Positions 21,217 to 30,497 are shown, numbered from the stretch's first letter. The stretch is 49,176 bases of DNA from Chloroflexota bacterium (GCA_022821645.1 JAJEDE010000006.1:1-49176); one strand, 5' to 3'. Translations and numbers: made by a program. Notes: generated by a model from the sequence alone, not told the origin.

Positions 21217-22325
21217 CCGTTGGGTCGCCGGTTGTCGCGTCGGCGCCCGGACGGGCTGGGTTGCTCGGCAATCCCAGCGACATGTACGGCGGAACGGTCA
21301 TTGCCGCCGCCATTCCCAAGCGAGCTTTCGTGGCCATCCGCCCGGCTCCGCGTTTGCGGCTGCGGGCCTTGGACGCCGGCCTCGATCTGACCGTGCAATC
21401 CCATGACGACCTTCGACTGGTCCCGCCGCCAGCCGCCGCCACCGCAGCCCAAATGAGTCCGTCTGAACTGTCGGCGGCCCGACATTCAACCTATCTGAAT
21501 GTTCTCAAGTCGGTCGTCACGGCGCAGGGTATGCAGGACGAGCGGGCTGAGATTCGCTGCTGGAGCGATGTTCCACCAAGCGCCGGTCTCTCAAGCAGCA
21601 GCGCGCTATTGGTTGCGGCGTTGCACGCCACGAATGTCTGGCTTCGGCGACAGTCGCCCCTGCATGAGTTTTCCGAAATGGCGCGCGAGATCGAGTTCAG
21701 CCGGATGGGCGTCACCTGCGGTTTCCAGGACTTCTATGCAACGACGTTTGGTGGTCTCACCTGCATGGATTTTCGGGACAAGGAGCACTGGCGAGGGCCG
21801 GATATCGACCCGCTGGCGACCGTCGAGCCTCTGCTGGATCCCGAGACATCGCTTCCGTTCGTGCTGGCACATACTGGACGTCAGCGCGATTCAGGAGAGA
21901 CTCACCGACCCTTACGCGCCCGCTGGGTTGAAGGCGACCGCGACGTGCGCGCCGCGATGCATACCCTGGGATCCATCGCTCGCCAAGCCAAGCGAGATTT
22001 CGTGGCGCAGGACTGGCCGGCGGTGGGGGCGGCGATGAACACCGCGCATCGTCACGTTGCCGCCGTTGGCGGGTCCGGACCAGTCGTTGACGCCCTGATT
22101 GCACAGGCGATCCAGCTCGGCGCCCGCGGGGCCAAGCTGGCCGGGGCAGGTATGGGCGGCACGATTATCGTTCTGCATGACGACCCCGGCTGGATGGCCA
22201 CGGCAATCGTTGACCGGGGAGCGGCATCCGCCTTCCCACTTCGGCGGGCGGCGCCGGGCGTGCGTGTCGAGGCGGTCGACGTGATCGCCGATCCATTCCG
22301 CCGCCGCTCGAACGTAGCCACATGA
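21213..22325 (+). CDS. GHMP-family sugar kinase, glucuronokinase-like
   Basis: A 370-residue GHMP kinase that should phosphorylate an anomeric hydroxyl. The three family motifs are present: motif 1 PGRAGLLGNPSDMYGG near residue 13, the ATP loop PPSAGLSSSSALL near residue 124, and motif 3 KLAGAGMGGTIIVL near 310. The LLGNPSD form of motif 1 is typical of glucuronokinases and related sugar-1-kinases rather than galactokinase or mevalonate kinase. It is co-translated with galU (upstream) and xylB (downstream), which suggests a kinase plus pyrophosphorylase route to a UDP-sugar. The sugar is not proven. Confidence 0.85.
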   Translation: MTVGSPVVASAPGRAGLLGNPSDMYGGTVIAAAIPKRAFVAIRPAPRLRLRALDAGLDLTVQSHDDLRLVPPPAAATAAQMSPSELSAARHSTYLNVLKSVVTAQGMQDERAEIRCWSDVPPSAGLSSSSALLVAALHATNVWLRRQSPLHEFSEMAREIEFSRMGVTCGFQDFYATTFGGLTCMDFRDKEHWRGPDIDPLATVEPLLDPETSLPFVLAHTGRQRDSGETHRPLRARWVEGDRDVRAAMHTLGSIARQAKRDFVAQDWPAVGAAMNTAHRHVAAVGGSGPVVDALIAQAIQLGARGAKLAGAGMGGTIIVLHDDPGWMATAIVDRGAASAFPLRRAAPGVRVEAVDVIADPFRRRSNVAT

Positions 22326-23842
22326 GTGCAGGCCTGGTTATTGGGTTGGATCTGGGCACTACTGGTGCTCGTGCCGTACTCGCCGACACCGCAGGCCGCA
22401 CCTGTGCTGTCCACGAGACCTCCTACGAATTGCGAACGCCACAGCCGGGCTGGGCCGAACAGTCACCGGATGCCTGGGAAGCGGCAGCCTTTGACGCGAT
22501 AGCGGCGGTGGCCTCGCGGGCCGATCGGGCGGATGAGGTTCGCGCGATAGGGCTCACGGGTCAGATGCATGGACTGACGCTGCTGGATCGCGCCCGGCAG
22601 CCGCTGCGCGACGCCATCCTGTGGTGCGACCTGCGCACCGGGCCGCAGCGTCGCGAACTCGAGGATGCCATTGGAGTGCCCGCGCTGGTTCGCCACACGG
22701 GCAACCTGCCGCTGGAAGGATTCCAGGCGCCCAAGCTCATCTGGGTCCGGCAGCACGAGCCGAAGCTCCTGGAGCGTACGGCTCACGTGCTGCTGCCCAA
22801 GGACTTCATCCGACTGCGATTGTCCGGTGAATGCCTGACCGACGTGTCCGATGCCAGCGGGACCGGCTATTTCGATTCCGCTACGCGCCGCTGGTCGAAC
22901 GAGATGCTGGACGCCCTGCAACTTGATCCGGCGTGGCTGCCCGAGATTCGCGAGTCGCCAGAGATCGCAGGCAGGCTGACCGCGGCTGCCGCCGAGCGAC
23001 TGGGGCTGCGACCCGGAATCCCAATTGCGGCCGGGGCCGGCGATCAGCCGGCCGGCGCCGTGGCGGCCGGGGTGATCTCCGAGGGCGACGCGGCCGTCAC
23101 GATTGGTTCGTCCGGCGTGGTCTTCGCCGCCGCTTCCGCCTATGGCGCGGCGCCTGATGGCCGTGTCCAGGTCGGGGCCCACGCCCTGCCTCGCCGCTGG
23201 TACCTGATGGGTGTCACGCAGGCGGCCGGCCTGTCGCTGCGGTGGCTGCGCGACACGTTCATGCCGGGTATGCCGTACGACCAACTGGTTTCTGTAGCGG
23301 CGGATTCGCCGCCGGGCAGCCGGGGCCTGCTGTGGCTGCCCTATCTGCAAGGTGAGCGAACCCCGCACCTTGACGCCGACGCCCGAGGCGCGCTGGTGGG
23401 TCTGACGACCGCGCACGGTAGCGCCGATATCGTGCGGGCTGTTCTGGAAGGGGTTGCCTTTAGCTTGCGCGACGCTGCCCAGGCGATTCAGGGCGTCGGC
23501 GCGTCCGTGGACCGGTTCAAGCTGGCTGGTGGGGGAGCTCGCAGTCCGCTGTGGCGGCAGATCGTCGCGGATGTCTTCGATGCTCCGATGCGGGTGGAAC
23601 CGGAGGGCCGTGGCCCGGCCTTTGGCGCGGCCATGCTGGGAGCTGTTGCAGCGGGACTGTTTGCATCAGTTGCGGAAGCGGTCGACGTCACGTCCGCCCC
23701 GCACCAGACGGTCGTGCCGAGCAGCGCCGGAGTCGCGGCGCTGGAGGCAGCGTATGAGCGCTACCGTTGCCTCTACCCGGCGCTTGCCGACGCGAATCGC
23801 GCCGCTGCCGCGGTTCAGGCGGCGGAAGCTGCGGACGCGTAA
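22322..23842 (+). CDS. xylB: Xylulokinase or related FGGY sugar kinase
   Basis: Phosphorylates D-xylulose (or a similar ketose) at the 5 position. The 506-residue protein begins VIGLDLGTTGARAVL (phosphate-1 motif) and has AIGLTGQMHGLTLLD, characteristic of xylulokinases. WCDLRTGPQ, GAGDQPAGAVAAGV and LAGGGARSPLWRQIVADV (adenosine motif) follow. ATG 22322 overlaps the GHMP kinase stop by four bases (ATGA). The combination with a uronate-type kinase fits pentose/uronic-acid metabolism, but no isomerase is present in the window. Confidence 0.9.
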   Translation: MSAGLVIGLDLGTTGARAVLADTAGRTCAVHETSYELRTPQPGWAEQSPDAWEAAAFDAIAAVASRADRADEVRAIGLTGQMHGLTLLDRARQPLRDAILWCDLRTGPQRRELEDAIGVPALVRHTGNLPLEGFQAPKLIWVRQHEPKLLERTAHVLLPKDFIRLRLSGECLTDVSDASGTGYFDSATRRWSNEMLDALQLDPAWLPEIRESPEIAGRLTAAAAERLGLRPGIPIAAGAGDQPAGAVAAGVISEGDAAVTIGSSGVVFAAASAYGAAPDGRVQVGAHALPRRWYLMGVTQAAGLSLRWLRDTFMPGMPYDQLVSVAADSPPGSRGLLWLPYLQGERTPHLDADARGALVGLTTAHGSADIVRAVLEGVAFSLRDAAQAIQGVGASVDRFKLAGGGARSPLWRQIVADVFDAPMRVEPEGRGPAFGAAMLGAVAAGLFASVAEAVDVTSAPHQTVVPSSAGVAALEAAYERYRCLYPALADANRAAAAVQAAEAADA

Positions 23843-23862
23843 CCAAGCCATAGTTGCGCCGT

Positions 23863-23871
23863 TGCTATATT
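23863..23871 (+). promoter_or_regulatory. Possible extended -10 promoter (TGCTATATT)
   Basis: TG-N-TATATT in the 75-base gap before the methyltransferase gene, 46 bases upstream of its ATG. No -35 element is evident, as is allowed for extended -10 promoters. Confidence 0.4.
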
Positions 23872-23917
23872 CGACGCCTAGCCCGAGACCGACTGGTCGG
23901 GCCTGAGTACATGCTCC

Positions 23918-24826
23918 ATGCCTGTTGACCGATCGACACCCGATGCCGTTCTTCGCGCCCTGGCCGGGCGCCCCCTGCTGTTTGACGGCGCCATGGGCTC
24001 GGTGCTGAATGACTTTCCGGACCGCGACTGGGAGGCGCCGGAGGAAGCCACGCTCCGTTTCCCGGATCTCATGGCCGCGGTGTACCAGGGTTATCTGGAC
24101 GCGGGCGCGGACGTTCTGTCGACCAACACGTTCGGGGGCAACCTCATCCGACTGCAACGGGCCGGCCTGACAGAGAAGTCCGAAGCCATTAATCGAGGCG
24201 CGGCTGAACAGGCCAGGGCTGTGGCCGGCGATGACGCCTGGGTGGCGGGAAACATCGGACAGAGCGGCGATTTCCTTGAGCCGCTCGGGGAGATCACCGA
24301 AGCTCGGATGACCGAGGCCTTCCGTGTCCAAGCCGAGCAACTCGCCGAGGGCGGCGTGGACTTGCTGCTCTGCGAGACCTTTAGCGACATTCGCGAAGTC
24401 CAGATCGCCATTCAGGCCGCCGGATCGACCGGTCTGCCCGTCTTCGCGACCATGACTTACGACATCAACCTGCACACGATGATGGGCGTGGCGCCGGTGG
24501 ACGGTATGCGCGCCTGCGAGGAGGCGGGCGCCGCCGTTGTTGGTTGCAACTGTGGGAACGGTCCCGAAGAAATGACGCAGGTGCTGGAGCAGATGCTAGC
24601 GGCCGGGCCACAGCGTCCCCTCATGGCCCAGTCAAACGCGGGTGTGCCCGAGTTGATCGATGGCCGGGTCTGCTATGTGTATCCGCCGGAGAAAATGGTT
24701 CAGTTCGCTCGTCGGTGGCAAGACGCCGGCGTGTCGGTGATCGGCTCGTGCTGCGGTAGCACAAGTCAAACAACCCGTCTGTTTCGGGAGATGATCGACA
24801 AGCTGCCCGTACGCGTGCCTGCCTGA
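23918..24826 (+). CDS. Homocysteine S-methyltransferase family protein
   Basis: A zinc-dependent methyltransferase of 302 residues transferring a methyl group to homocysteine (or a related thiol). LLFDGAMGSVL is the N-terminal signature, and VLSTNTFGGN follows. The zinc ligands are Cys in VVGCNCGNG and the Cys pair in IGSCCGST near the C-terminus. It is a stand-alone domain without the cobalamin modules of MetH, so the donor could be betaine, S-methylmethionine or a corrinoid partner. It stands alone between xylB and the DUF624-like gene. Confidence 0.9.
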   Translation: MPVDRSTPDAVLRALAGRPLLFDGAMGSVLNDFPDRDWEAPEEATLRFPDLMAAVYQGYLDAGADVLSTNTFGGNLIRLQRAGLTEKSEAINRGAAEQARAVAGDDAWVAGNIGQSGDFLEPLGEITEARMTEAFRVQAEQLAEGGVDLLLCETFSDIREVQIAIQAAGSTGLPVFATMTYDINLHTMMGVAPVDGMRACEEAGAAVVGCNCGNGPEEMTQVLEQMLAAGPQRPLMAQSNAGVPELIDGRVCYVYPPEKMVQFARRWQDAGVSVIGSCCGSTSQTTRLFREMIDKLPVRVPA

Positions 24827-24938
24827 GGGCACGCTGAATCGGAGGCGGGTAACCCGCCTGGGCCGTCCGGCGCAAACGTCCGCTCGGCTACCATGTGTGG
24901 AGGGGTGCGGCAATCGTCCGTTTCCGCGGTGAAGCGCT

Positions 24939-25685
24939 GTGGCAGACGTCTTTCGACACACGTGGTGGGCATTCGCGCAGGTCTATTACGACCTCCGCGC
25001 GTTGGCGCTTGTGGGGAACTTCTTTTGGTTTCTGACCATGCTCCCCTTGGTCCCAATCGTTGGAATCCCCGGCGCGTACGCGCTGCAGCAGGCCGTGCTG
25101 CAGACGGACGCCCAGGTCACCGGCCTCCAGTTATTCGTGATCATCGTCGGCGGCACCGTCGTTGGCGGTGCACTGGCGGGCCCTGGCACCGCCGCGCTCT
25201 TCTACGTGGCGCACCGCCATGTCGAGTACGAGAACATCGAAGCTCGGGACTTCTGGCTCGGCTTCCGCATGAATTTCGCGCGGGCCTGGCTCCTGTTCGT
25301 GGTGGATATGTTCCTGCTTTACGGCTTGATTGTCGGGTTCATCTTCTACACCGGAACGGGGGAACTGCTGATCCAGGCGTTGGGATTCCTCTCGCTGTAT
25401 TTCGTTGTCCTCTGGACGGCGGCGCAGGCCTACCTCTACCCAATGTTCATTCGCTACGACATGTCGCTCTACCATTTGTTTCGGAACGCGTCGGTGATGG
25501 CGCTCAGTTCGCCTGGTTCGTCCATCGCGTTCTTTATCATCGTGGTTGGAAGCGTCGTGCTCAGCATGCTGCTGATCTTCCCGGCGGTGTTCCTGATGGC
25601 GAGCACCTTGGCTCTCGTGGCGATGCGAATGACGCAAGACCGACTCCACGCGTTTGGCGTGGAGCCTGAAGGGCGAGTCCTGTGA
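24939..25685 (+). CDS. DUF624/YesL-like integral membrane protein
   Basis: A 248-residue membrane protein with about six hydrophobic segments (roughly 23-45, 63-90, 108-130, 135-160, 185-215, 218-235). The opening AFAQVYYDLRALALVGNFFWFLTMLPLVPI and the motif GPGTAALFYVAHRH resemble the YesL/DUF624 family, often encoded with sugar ABC transporters. It precedes an ABC ATPase gene by 42 bases, which fits that context. Its function is unknown. Confidence 0.75.
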   Translation: MADVFRHTWWAFAQVYYDLRALALVGNFFWFLTMLPLVPIVGIPGAYALQQAVLQTDAQVTGLQLFVIIVGGTVVGGALAGPGTAALFYVAHRHVEYENIEARDFWLGFRMNFARAWLLFVVDMFLLYGLIVGFIFYTGTGELLIQALGFLSLYFVVLWTAAQAYLYPMFIRYDMSLYHLFRNASVMALSSPGSSIAFFIIVVGSVVLSMLLIFPAVFLMASTLALVAMRMTQDRLHAFGVEPEGRVL

Positions 25686-25727
25686 TGGCTCGCCGATCGA
25701 AGTCGACAACAGGCTCGGAGGGGTTCG

Positions 25728-26909
25728 ATGGCTGACGTTCAGATTCGAGACGCTCGGGTGATCTTCAAAGAGGACTCAGACCCGGCGGCCGTGATATTCG
25801 GGCAGATGGGCGACACGCCCGACGAAGAAAAGTCCGACCTGGTGGGTCAGGCCAATTACCACGACGGCATGATTCATGCCATAGACGGCGTGGATCTTGA
25901 CATCCACGACGGCGAGTCAATCGCCATATTGGGGCCGTCCGGCTGCGGCAAGTCCACCATGCTGCGCGTGGTTGCCGGCCTCATCAGACTGGACCACCCC
26001 AACAGCGGGACGATTCAGTACGGCGAAGAGGACTGGACACTGCTCGGCGCCAAGGAGCGGCGCGTGGGCATCGTGTTTCAGAACTATGCGCTCTACCCTC
26101 ACATGCACAGCAAGAAGAACCTTGGCTTCTTCTTCAAGATGCACAAGCGCGAGGAGGAAGTTGACGAGCGCGTCGAAATCGTCTCGCAGATCATGGGCGT
26201 GGGGTTTGATCAGCTCCTGGATCGTCGACCCAAGGCTTTGTCGGGCGGTCAGCAGCAGCGTGTTGCGATTGCCCGCTGTATCGTGCGCGACCCGACGGTT
26301 TTCCTATTTGATGAGCCGCTCTCGAATCTCGATGCCAAGCTGCGCAGCCGGACCCGCGTAGAAATCAAGCGGTTGCTGCGTCGCTTCAACATCACCACGG
26401 TGTATGTGACCCACGACCAGACCGAGGCCCAGGCCATGGGCGACCGGATTGCCGTGATGCAGGCTGGCAAGATTCAGCAACTCGGCACCTACCGCGAGAT
26501 CTACGACAACCCTGCCAACATGTTCGTGGCCGGGTTTGTGGGCCTGCCGCCGATGAACCTGATGCCGGCCAAGGCCGAGCAGGGCGGGGTGCGCGTGGAC
26601 GGTCATTTCGTGGACCTCCGGAACGATGTTCTCGGGCGGCGCGAAGGCGATTCCGTGAACCTCGGCATCCGACCTGAGTCGATTGAGTTGAGCCATCATC
26701 AGGTCGAAGGCTCGGTGCCGGTTGAGGTGTATTGGGTCGAGAGCCACTTTTCCGAGCAGCGTAAGGAAGTCACCTTCGATCTCGCAGGATCGCGGGTGAT
26801 CGCCAAGCGGCCGCTTGAAGAGGAGTGGGACCGCAATACGACCGTCTACGCGAAGGTCCCGGTGGACGAGGCCTATGTCTTCAATGCTGAAGAAGACCGG
26901 CTGATTTAG
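25728..26909 (+). CDS. Carbohydrate-type ABC transporter ATP-binding protein (MalK/UgpC/MsmX-like)
   Basis: A 393-residue ATPase with Walker A GPSGCGKST, Q-loop VFQNYALYPHM, signature LSGGQQQRVAIARC, Walker B VFLFDEPLSNLDAKL and the switch His in VTHDQ. A C-terminal MalK-type OB/TOBE domain (about 260-393) follows. Between the first strand and the usual start of the nucleotide-binding core there is an unusual acidic insertion of about 35 residues (FKEDSDPAAVIFGQMGD ... NYHDGM). No permease or binding protein is adjacent, so it may energise several importers as MsmX does. GGAGG-like sequence precedes the ATG. Confidence 0.9.
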   Translation: MADVQIRDARVIFKEDSDPAAVIFGQMGDTPDEEKSDLVGQANYHDGMIHAIDGVDLDIHDGESIAILGPSGCGKSTMLRVVAGLIRLDHPNSGTIQYGEEDWTLLGAKERRVGIVFQNYALYPHMHSKKNLGFFFKMHKREEEVDERVEIVSQIMGVGFDQLLDRRPKALSGGQQQRVAIARCIVRDPTVFLFDEPLSNLDAKLRSRTRVEIKRLLRRFNITTVYVTHDQTEAQAMGDRIAVMQAGKIQQLGTYREIYDNPANMFVAGFVGLPPMNLMPAKAEQGGVRVDGHFVDLRNDVLGRREGDSVNLGIRPESIELSHHQVEGSVPVEVYWVESHFSEQRKEVTFDLAGSRVIAKRPLEEEWDRNTTVYAKVPVDEAYVFNAEEDRLI

Positions 26910-27000
26910 CGTCAGGTCTTCCGAGGTCGGACAGAACTTTGTCGGAGCAAGCCGGCCAATAGCGCAGGCTTTGTAGCTTCAAACACTCCGCTTCTCGGCA

Positions 27001-27023
27001 TGCTCGCTGAGTGCCAGCGAGCA
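27001..27023. terminator. Strong hairpin after the ABC ATPase gene
   Basis: A perfect 9-bp inverted repeat TGCTCGCTG-AGTGC-CAGCGAGCA lies about 90 bases past the ABC gene stop. There is no T-tract directly after it, so it may act in termination, RNA protection or as an operator. Confidence 0.4.
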
Positions 27024-27057
27024 GTGTTAGACTATGCGTAGCCGCATTGTCTGTCAT

Positions 27058-27081
27058 GGGCGGGCGAGGGCCCGTCTTTTT
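27058..27081 (+). terminator. Terminator-like hairpin in the nusA leader
   Basis: CGGGC-GAGG-GCCCG (27061-27074), extendable by G-U and G-C pairs to 27058/27077, is followed by a run of five T (27077-27081). This has the form of an intrinsic terminator 45 bases before nusA. It could end the ABC transcript or act as an attenuator in the leader of the nusA operon. Confidence 0.5.
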
Positions 27082-27125
27082 CCCGGGGGAGGGAAGCGGT
27101 CCAAACGTCCTGAGGAGGCTTTCCC

Positions 27126-28316
27126 GTGCGCAGTGACTTCATGTTGGCGCTACAACAGCTTGCCGACGAGAAGGGCATCCAGATTGAGGCGGTTGTTAAC
27201 GCCCTGCGCACAGCCATCACGTCGGCCTTCGAGGACTACAACAGTGACTACGACGACATCGACATTGAGATCGATCCGGAAACGGGCGACTCCACCGTCT
27301 ACGCGAACAAGACCGTTGTGGATGTCGTCTCCGACGAAGTTCACGAAATCTCGCTGGCTGAGGCAAGGACGTACGACACGACCATGGAGGTCGGCGAGAT
27401 CTTTCAGATTGACATCACGCCACCGAACTTTGGTCGTATCGCGACTCAGAAGGCCCGGCAGGCAATGCAGCAGGCACTTCGGGATGCTGAGCGGCTGGAG
27501 ATTTATACGCACTTCATTGAGCATCAGGGACACTTGCTGATTGGGCGGGTGACCCGCGTGGAGAATCGCGGCGTCTTTGTGGATCTCGGGCGGGGTGAGG
27601 CGATCATGCTCCAGGGCGACCAGGTGCCCGGAGAGTTTTATCGCTCCGGGCAGCGCATGCGGGTGCTACTCCTTGAAGTGGCGGAAGGCGGGCGCGGTGC
27701 GCAGTTGCGCGTTTCTCGCTCGCACGCAGATTTTGTCCGCCGCCTTTTTGAACGCGAAGTTCCTGAGATTCAGAACGGTTTGGTCGACATCGCGGCCATT
27801 GCGCGCGACGCTGGGGTGCGCACCAAGCTGGCGGTGCGCTCGCGACAAGATGGGCTTGACCCCGTTGGTTCGGCGGTGGGCATGCGCGGGACTCGCATCC
27901 AAAACGTTCTGCGCGAACTGGGACAGGAGAAGGTCGAGATCATCCTGCACGACGATGAGCCGCGCGTATACGTGGCCAATGCACTCAGTCCTGCCCGTGT
28001 GCGCAACGTTCATGTTGACTTGAGCCAGCGCGTGGCTGACGTGTTTGTGCCAACCGATATGGTGTCGCTCGCCATTGGGCGCGAGGGTCAGAATGCGCGT
28101 TTGGCCGCCAGGCTGACAGGGTTCAAGATTACAATTCGCGATGCGTCCGAGCCCGCCGAAGCTCTGGGCGTTGCGGAGCCCGAGGCAGTCGCCGACGGAG
28201 CGGCGAATCTCGAAAGTTCGGCTGATCCACTCGAAGAACCCGAGCTCTCGCTGGAACCCGAATCGGCGACAGTGACGGAACGAGTTGGGCGCGATGCCGT
28301 CGGATCCGGGAGTTAA
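27126..28316 (+). CDS. nusA: Transcription termination/antitermination protein NusA
   Basis: Binds RNA polymerase and nascent RNA. The 396 residues comprise the N-terminal polymerase-binding domain (1-125; MLALQQLADEKGI), S1 domain (about 137-205), two KH domains (about 230-345; GMRGTRIQNVLREL and LAIGREGQNARLAARLTG) and an acidic Glu/Ala/Pro tail. It starts at GTG 27126 behind GAGGAGG. rimP, the usual gene before nusA, is not here. It heads a tight operon with ylxR starting two bases after its stop. Confidence 0.95.
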   Translation: MRSDFMLALQQLADEKGIQIEAVVNALRTAITSAFEDYNSDYDDIDIEIDPETGDSTVYANKTVVDVVSDEVHEISLAEARTYDTTMEVGEIFQIDITPPNFGRIATQKARQAMQQALRDAERLEIYTHFIEHQGHLLIGRVTRVENRGVFVDLGRGEAIMLQGDQVPGEFYRSGQRMRVLLLEVAEGGRGAQLRVSRSHADFVRRLFEREVPEIQNGLVDIAAIARDAGVRTKLAVRSRQDGLDPVGSAVGMRGTRIQNVLRELGQEKVEIILHDDEPRVYVANALSPARVRNVHVDLSQRVADVFVPTDMVSLAIGREGQNARLAARLTGFKITIRDASEPAEALGVAEPEAVADGAANLESSADPLEEPELSLEPESATVTERVGRDAVGSGS

Positions 28317-28321
28317 CCATC
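28308..28321 (+). promoter_or_regulatory. Shine-Dalgarno plus ATC start site of ylxR
   Basis: GGGAG at 28308-28312 is followed six bases later by ATC at 28319, two bases past the nusA TAA. In this frame a TGA lies at 28223-28225 and there is no ATG, GTG or TTG between it and 28394, so ATC is the only start candidate that keeps the conserved N-terminus. Confidence 0.6.
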
Positions 28322-28612
28322 GCCCGAGCTGAGCCGACGCGCACCTGCGTTGTCACGCGCGAAAAGCGTCCGAAACGTCAACTCATCCGAATCGTGCGTA
28401 TGCCCAACGGCGACGTTCGTTGCGATCCGTCGGGTCGCGAGAATGGGCGGGGCGCCTATCTCTCCGTCGACACCGGCTCTGTGCAGACGGCGCTTGTGCG
28501 CGGCATTCTAAGCAAGCACTTGGGGGTTCCCATAGATTGGGATCAGGCTGAGATGTTGATGACGCAAGTTGAGCGCGAACGCGCTCGGCGGCTTACCGGG
28601 AGCGCTCGCTAG
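28319..28612 (+). CDS. ylxR: YlxR family RNA-binding protein, apparent ATC start
   Basis: YlxR (DUF448) is a small RNA/DNA-binding protein of nusA-infB operons. From ATC 28319 it has 97 residues, the normal size, and contains RTCVVTREKRPKRQLIRIV and the signature DPSGRENGRGAYL. The only canonical start, GTG at 28394, would leave 72 residues and remove the conserved Cys/Arg block that defines the fold. The start sits behind a good ribosome site and nearly abuts nusA, so translation may be coupled. A sequencing error removing a normal start cannot be excluded. Confidence 0.85.
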   Translation: MARAEPTRTCVVTREKRPKRQLIRIVRMPNGDVRCDPSGRENGRGAYLSVDTGSVQTALVRGILSKHLGVPIDWDQAEMLMTQVERERARRLTGSAR

Positions 28613-28613
28613 C

Positions 28614-30497
28614 ATGGCGCGCCGCCGACGCACTCGCCGTCGCCCGCCGCCGCGACCACGCGCCCGCCGTCGCCCGCAGCAGCGGACCGGGCCTCCGGCC
28701 GAGGAACGGCCAGCCGAGGTGCCGGAGGCGCCGGCAATCGAGCTTCGCGAAGTCGCAATGCCGGCTTCGGCGTCGATCGGCGACATTGCGGAACGTGCCG
28801 AAGTGCCGCCGACCGACATCATCATGGAGTTGCTCAATCGAGGTGTGTTGACGACGATCAACGCGGCCATTGATCGAGATACGGCACGGGCGGTCATGCG
28901 GAATCTCGGGGTGGCCATCGTCGATGAGGCTCACGTCGACGAGACGACTCCGGCAGCCTCCGATGAGTCGGCGCAGCGCGACTCAACAGAGCCTTCCGAT
29001 GGTGAGCCCCGTGCGCCTGTCGTGACCGTGATGGGACATGTCGATCATGGCAAGACGACGCTCCTCGACGCCATTCGCAACACCAACGTGGTTGACAGCG
29101 AATATGGGGGGATTACCCAGCACATCGGTGCCTATCAGGTGTCGGTGAATGGCGGCGCCATTACCTTCATCGACACCCCGGGTCACGAGGCCTTTACCGC
29201 CATGCGCGCGCGCGGTGCCGGGATTACCGACATTGTCGTGATCGTGGTTGCCGCCGACGACGGCATCATGCCGCAGACGGTGGAGGCGATTGGGCACGCC
29301 AAAGCGGCCGGTGTTCCGATCATCATCGCGGTCAACAAGATTGACTTGGATTCCGCCAATCCGAACCGTGTCCTTCAACAGCTCACCGAGCATGAAATCG
29401 TTGTCGAAGACTTCGGAGGCGACGTCGTTGCCGTTCCCCTCTCGGCCCTCAAGGGCGAGGGTATAGACGAATTGCTCGAGTACATCAACCTGACGGCCGA
29501 ATTGGAGGAGCTGAGGGCGCCGGCTGATGGGCCGGCCGAAGGCACGATCATCGAGACTCGCCTGGACCATAGCCAGGGGCCAATTGCCACCGTTCTCGTT
29601 CAGCGCGGCGTCCTAAAGGTTGGCGACACCGTGACGACCGGTGAGATACACGGCCGGGTGCGGGCGCTTTTTGACGAGAGCGGGGCGCGACTGCGATTCG
29701 CCGAGCCCTCCACGCCAGTCCAGGTGATGGGGCTTGATGCGATGCCCGACGTCGGTGATCCCCTCAACGCTATCGCGAAGCAGCGGAAGCGACGTCGCCA
29801 GCGGAGGCGAGCTCCCGCTCGCGGTAGCGGCGACCAAGCCATGCGTTTGAGTCTCGAATCGCTGGCCGCACAGATGACGGCCGGCCGACTCCAACAGATC
29901 AACCTGGTGGTAAAGGCCGACACCGCCGGCTCCGTTGATGCCGTGGTGAAGTCCATCGAACAGCTCGGGGATGACCGAGCACGCGCCATGGTCGTTTTTG
30001 AGGGTGTCGGGTCAGTCACGGAGTCGGATGTGAATCTCGCCTCCGCCGCGAAGGGGCTTGTGCTTGCCTTCAATTCGCGTGTCGATGCCACGGCTGCGGC
30101 GGAAGCTGAACGGCAGGGTGTTGACGTACGTACCTATCGCACGATTTATGAGTTGATCGACGATGTCGATGCGGCGCTCAAGGGCTCGATCAAGCCGGAA
30201 GAGGTTGAGGTCGTTGATGGCCGACTGGAAATCCGCGGCGAGTTCCGAACCGAGCGTGCCCGCCAGATAGTCGGCGGCATGGTGCTTTCTGGTCGGGTCT
30301 ACACGGGCGCTCGCGTTCGGATTCTGCGCAACAGCGAGGAGATTGGCACCGGCCTTATTCTCACCGTTCGGCGCTTCTCGGATGAAGTAGACGAAGTACG
30401 ACAGGGCTTTGACTGTGGCCTTGCAATCGAAACCACAACCAAGATCCAACTCGCGGACATCGTTGAGGCCAGCCACACCGAAGAACGGCTCCCGTAG
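28614..30497 (+). CDS. infB: Translation initiation factor IF-2
   Basis: The GTPase that brings initiator tRNA to the 30S subunit. At 627 residues it is a short form. It has a very basic Arg/Pro-rich start (2-30), an IF2_N helix region (about 45-100), then G1 GHVDHGKTT (~140), G3 DTPGHEAF, G4 NKID, domain II and the C2 tRNA-binding domain. A basic stretch [16 protein letters not shown] lies in the linker after domain II. I take ATG 28614, one base after the ylxR stop; an upstream TTG at 28569 would lie inside ylxR. Confidence 0.96.
   Translation: MARRRRTRRRPPPRPRARRRPQQRTGPPAEERPAEVPEAPAIELREVAMPASASIGDIAERAEVPPTDIIMELLNRGVLTTINAAIDRDTARAVMRNLGVAIVDEAHVDETTPAASDESAQRDSTEPSDGEPRAPVVTVMGHVDHGKTTLLDAIRNTNVVDSEYGGITQHIGAYQVSVNGGAITFIDTPGHEAFTAMRARGAGITDIVVIVVAADDGIMPQTVEAIGHAKAAGVPIIIAVNKIDLDSANPNRVLQQLTEHEIVVEDFGGDVVAVPLSALKGEGIDELLEYINLTAELEELRAPADGPAEGTIIETRLDHSQGPIATVLVQRGVLKVGDTVTTGEIHGRVRALFDESGARLRFAEPSTPVQVMGLDAMPDVGDPLNAIAKQRKRRRQRRRAPARGSGDQAMRLSLESLAAQMTAGRLQQINLVVKADTAGSVDAVVKSIEQLGDDRARAMVVFEGVGSVTESDVNLASAAKGLVLAFNSRVDATAAAEAERQGVDVRTYRTIYELIDDVDAALKGSIKPEEVEVVDGRLEIRGEFRTERARQIVGGMVLSGRVYTGARVRILRNSEEIGTGLILTVRRFSDEVDEVRQGFDCGLAIETTTKIQLADIVEASHTEERLP

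Noticed and set aside
26910..27057. tRNA or other structured RNA before nusA, as metY in E. coli
   Set aside because: No cloverleaf or T-loop consensus was found; only the two hairpins listed.
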